Positions 13,837 through 13,863 of a DNA stretch of 13,863 nucleotides are shown in pieces. The notes beneath the pieces were generated by a model, which did no database searches, was not told where the DNA came from, and saw only the letters and a program-made list of their open reading frames with translations. Numbering within the stretch: position 1 is the first letter of the stretch; every line of letters begins with the position of its first letter. Both the position numbers and the translations under genes were made by a program. The stretch comes from Capsulimonas sp039928515 (GTDB lineage: Bacteria; Armatimonadota; Armatimonadia; Armatimonadales; Capsulimonadaceae): the NCBI RefSeq assembly GCF_039928515.1, contig NZ_JBDSSZ010000180.1; one strand, given 5' to 3'.

Positions 13837-13863
13837 AAAGCCATCCTCACAAAGTTCCGGCGC

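Overview
The window is a GC-rich (by eye about 60 %), gene-dense bacterial chromosome segment with ordinary housekeeping content and no phage, plasmid, CRISPR or RNA gene that I could see. The heptose genes at the right end (rfaE1, hldD) point to a diderm with heptose-containing surface glycans. That trait, a PDH complex whose E1-beta carries its own lipoyl domain, an outer carboxypeptidase-regulatory-like repeat protein, and intergenic foldback repeats that translate as LTPQPPLPILGEGE would fit a phylum such as Armatimonadota (Capsulimonas-like). This placement is low to moderate confidence and rests on recognition only.

Left region (1-4144, + strand). A large beta-sandwich repeat protein, cut off at its 5' end by the window edge, is followed after 9 bp by a nucleoside phosphorylase. 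That gene overlaps by ATGA with a HAD-Nudix fusion. The last two could form a nucleotide-breakdown chain: Nudix NTP to NMP, HAD NMP to nucleoside, phosphorylase nucleoside to base plus ribose-1-phosphate. A free-standing Nudix gene (4174-4638, - strand) meets the fusion tail to tail. Upstream of it on the same strand is a small predicted lipoprotein with an HExxH motif (4706-5305).

Centre (5399-9346, + strand). A strong sigma-70-type promoter, TTGAAT-18 bp-TATAAT, is followed by a near-perfect 21-bp-period tandem repeat in the leader. It drives pdhA (E1 alpha), pdhB (lipoyl plus E1 beta) and pdhC (E2), and the operon ends in a perfect 32-bp palindromic terminator. E3 is not in the window. The lipoyl domains of pdhB and pdhC are recent or homogenised copies.

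Right region (9380-13836). thiL, tsaE and tsaB form a tightly overlapping + strand operon (thiamine diphosphate synthesis and the tRNA t6A machinery). Foldback repeat elements of related architecture bracket it: the left one ends 8 bp before the thiL start, and the right one supplies the last 19 codons and the stop of tsaB. Converging from the right edge are rfaE1 and hldD (- strand), two steps of ADP-heptose synthesis.

I found no overtly new multi-gene system. The most interesting points are the HAD-Nudix/phosphorylase module, the paired foldback elements including the one that reshapes the TsaB C-terminus, the tandem operator-like repeat before pdhA, and the homogenised lipoyl 5' ends.
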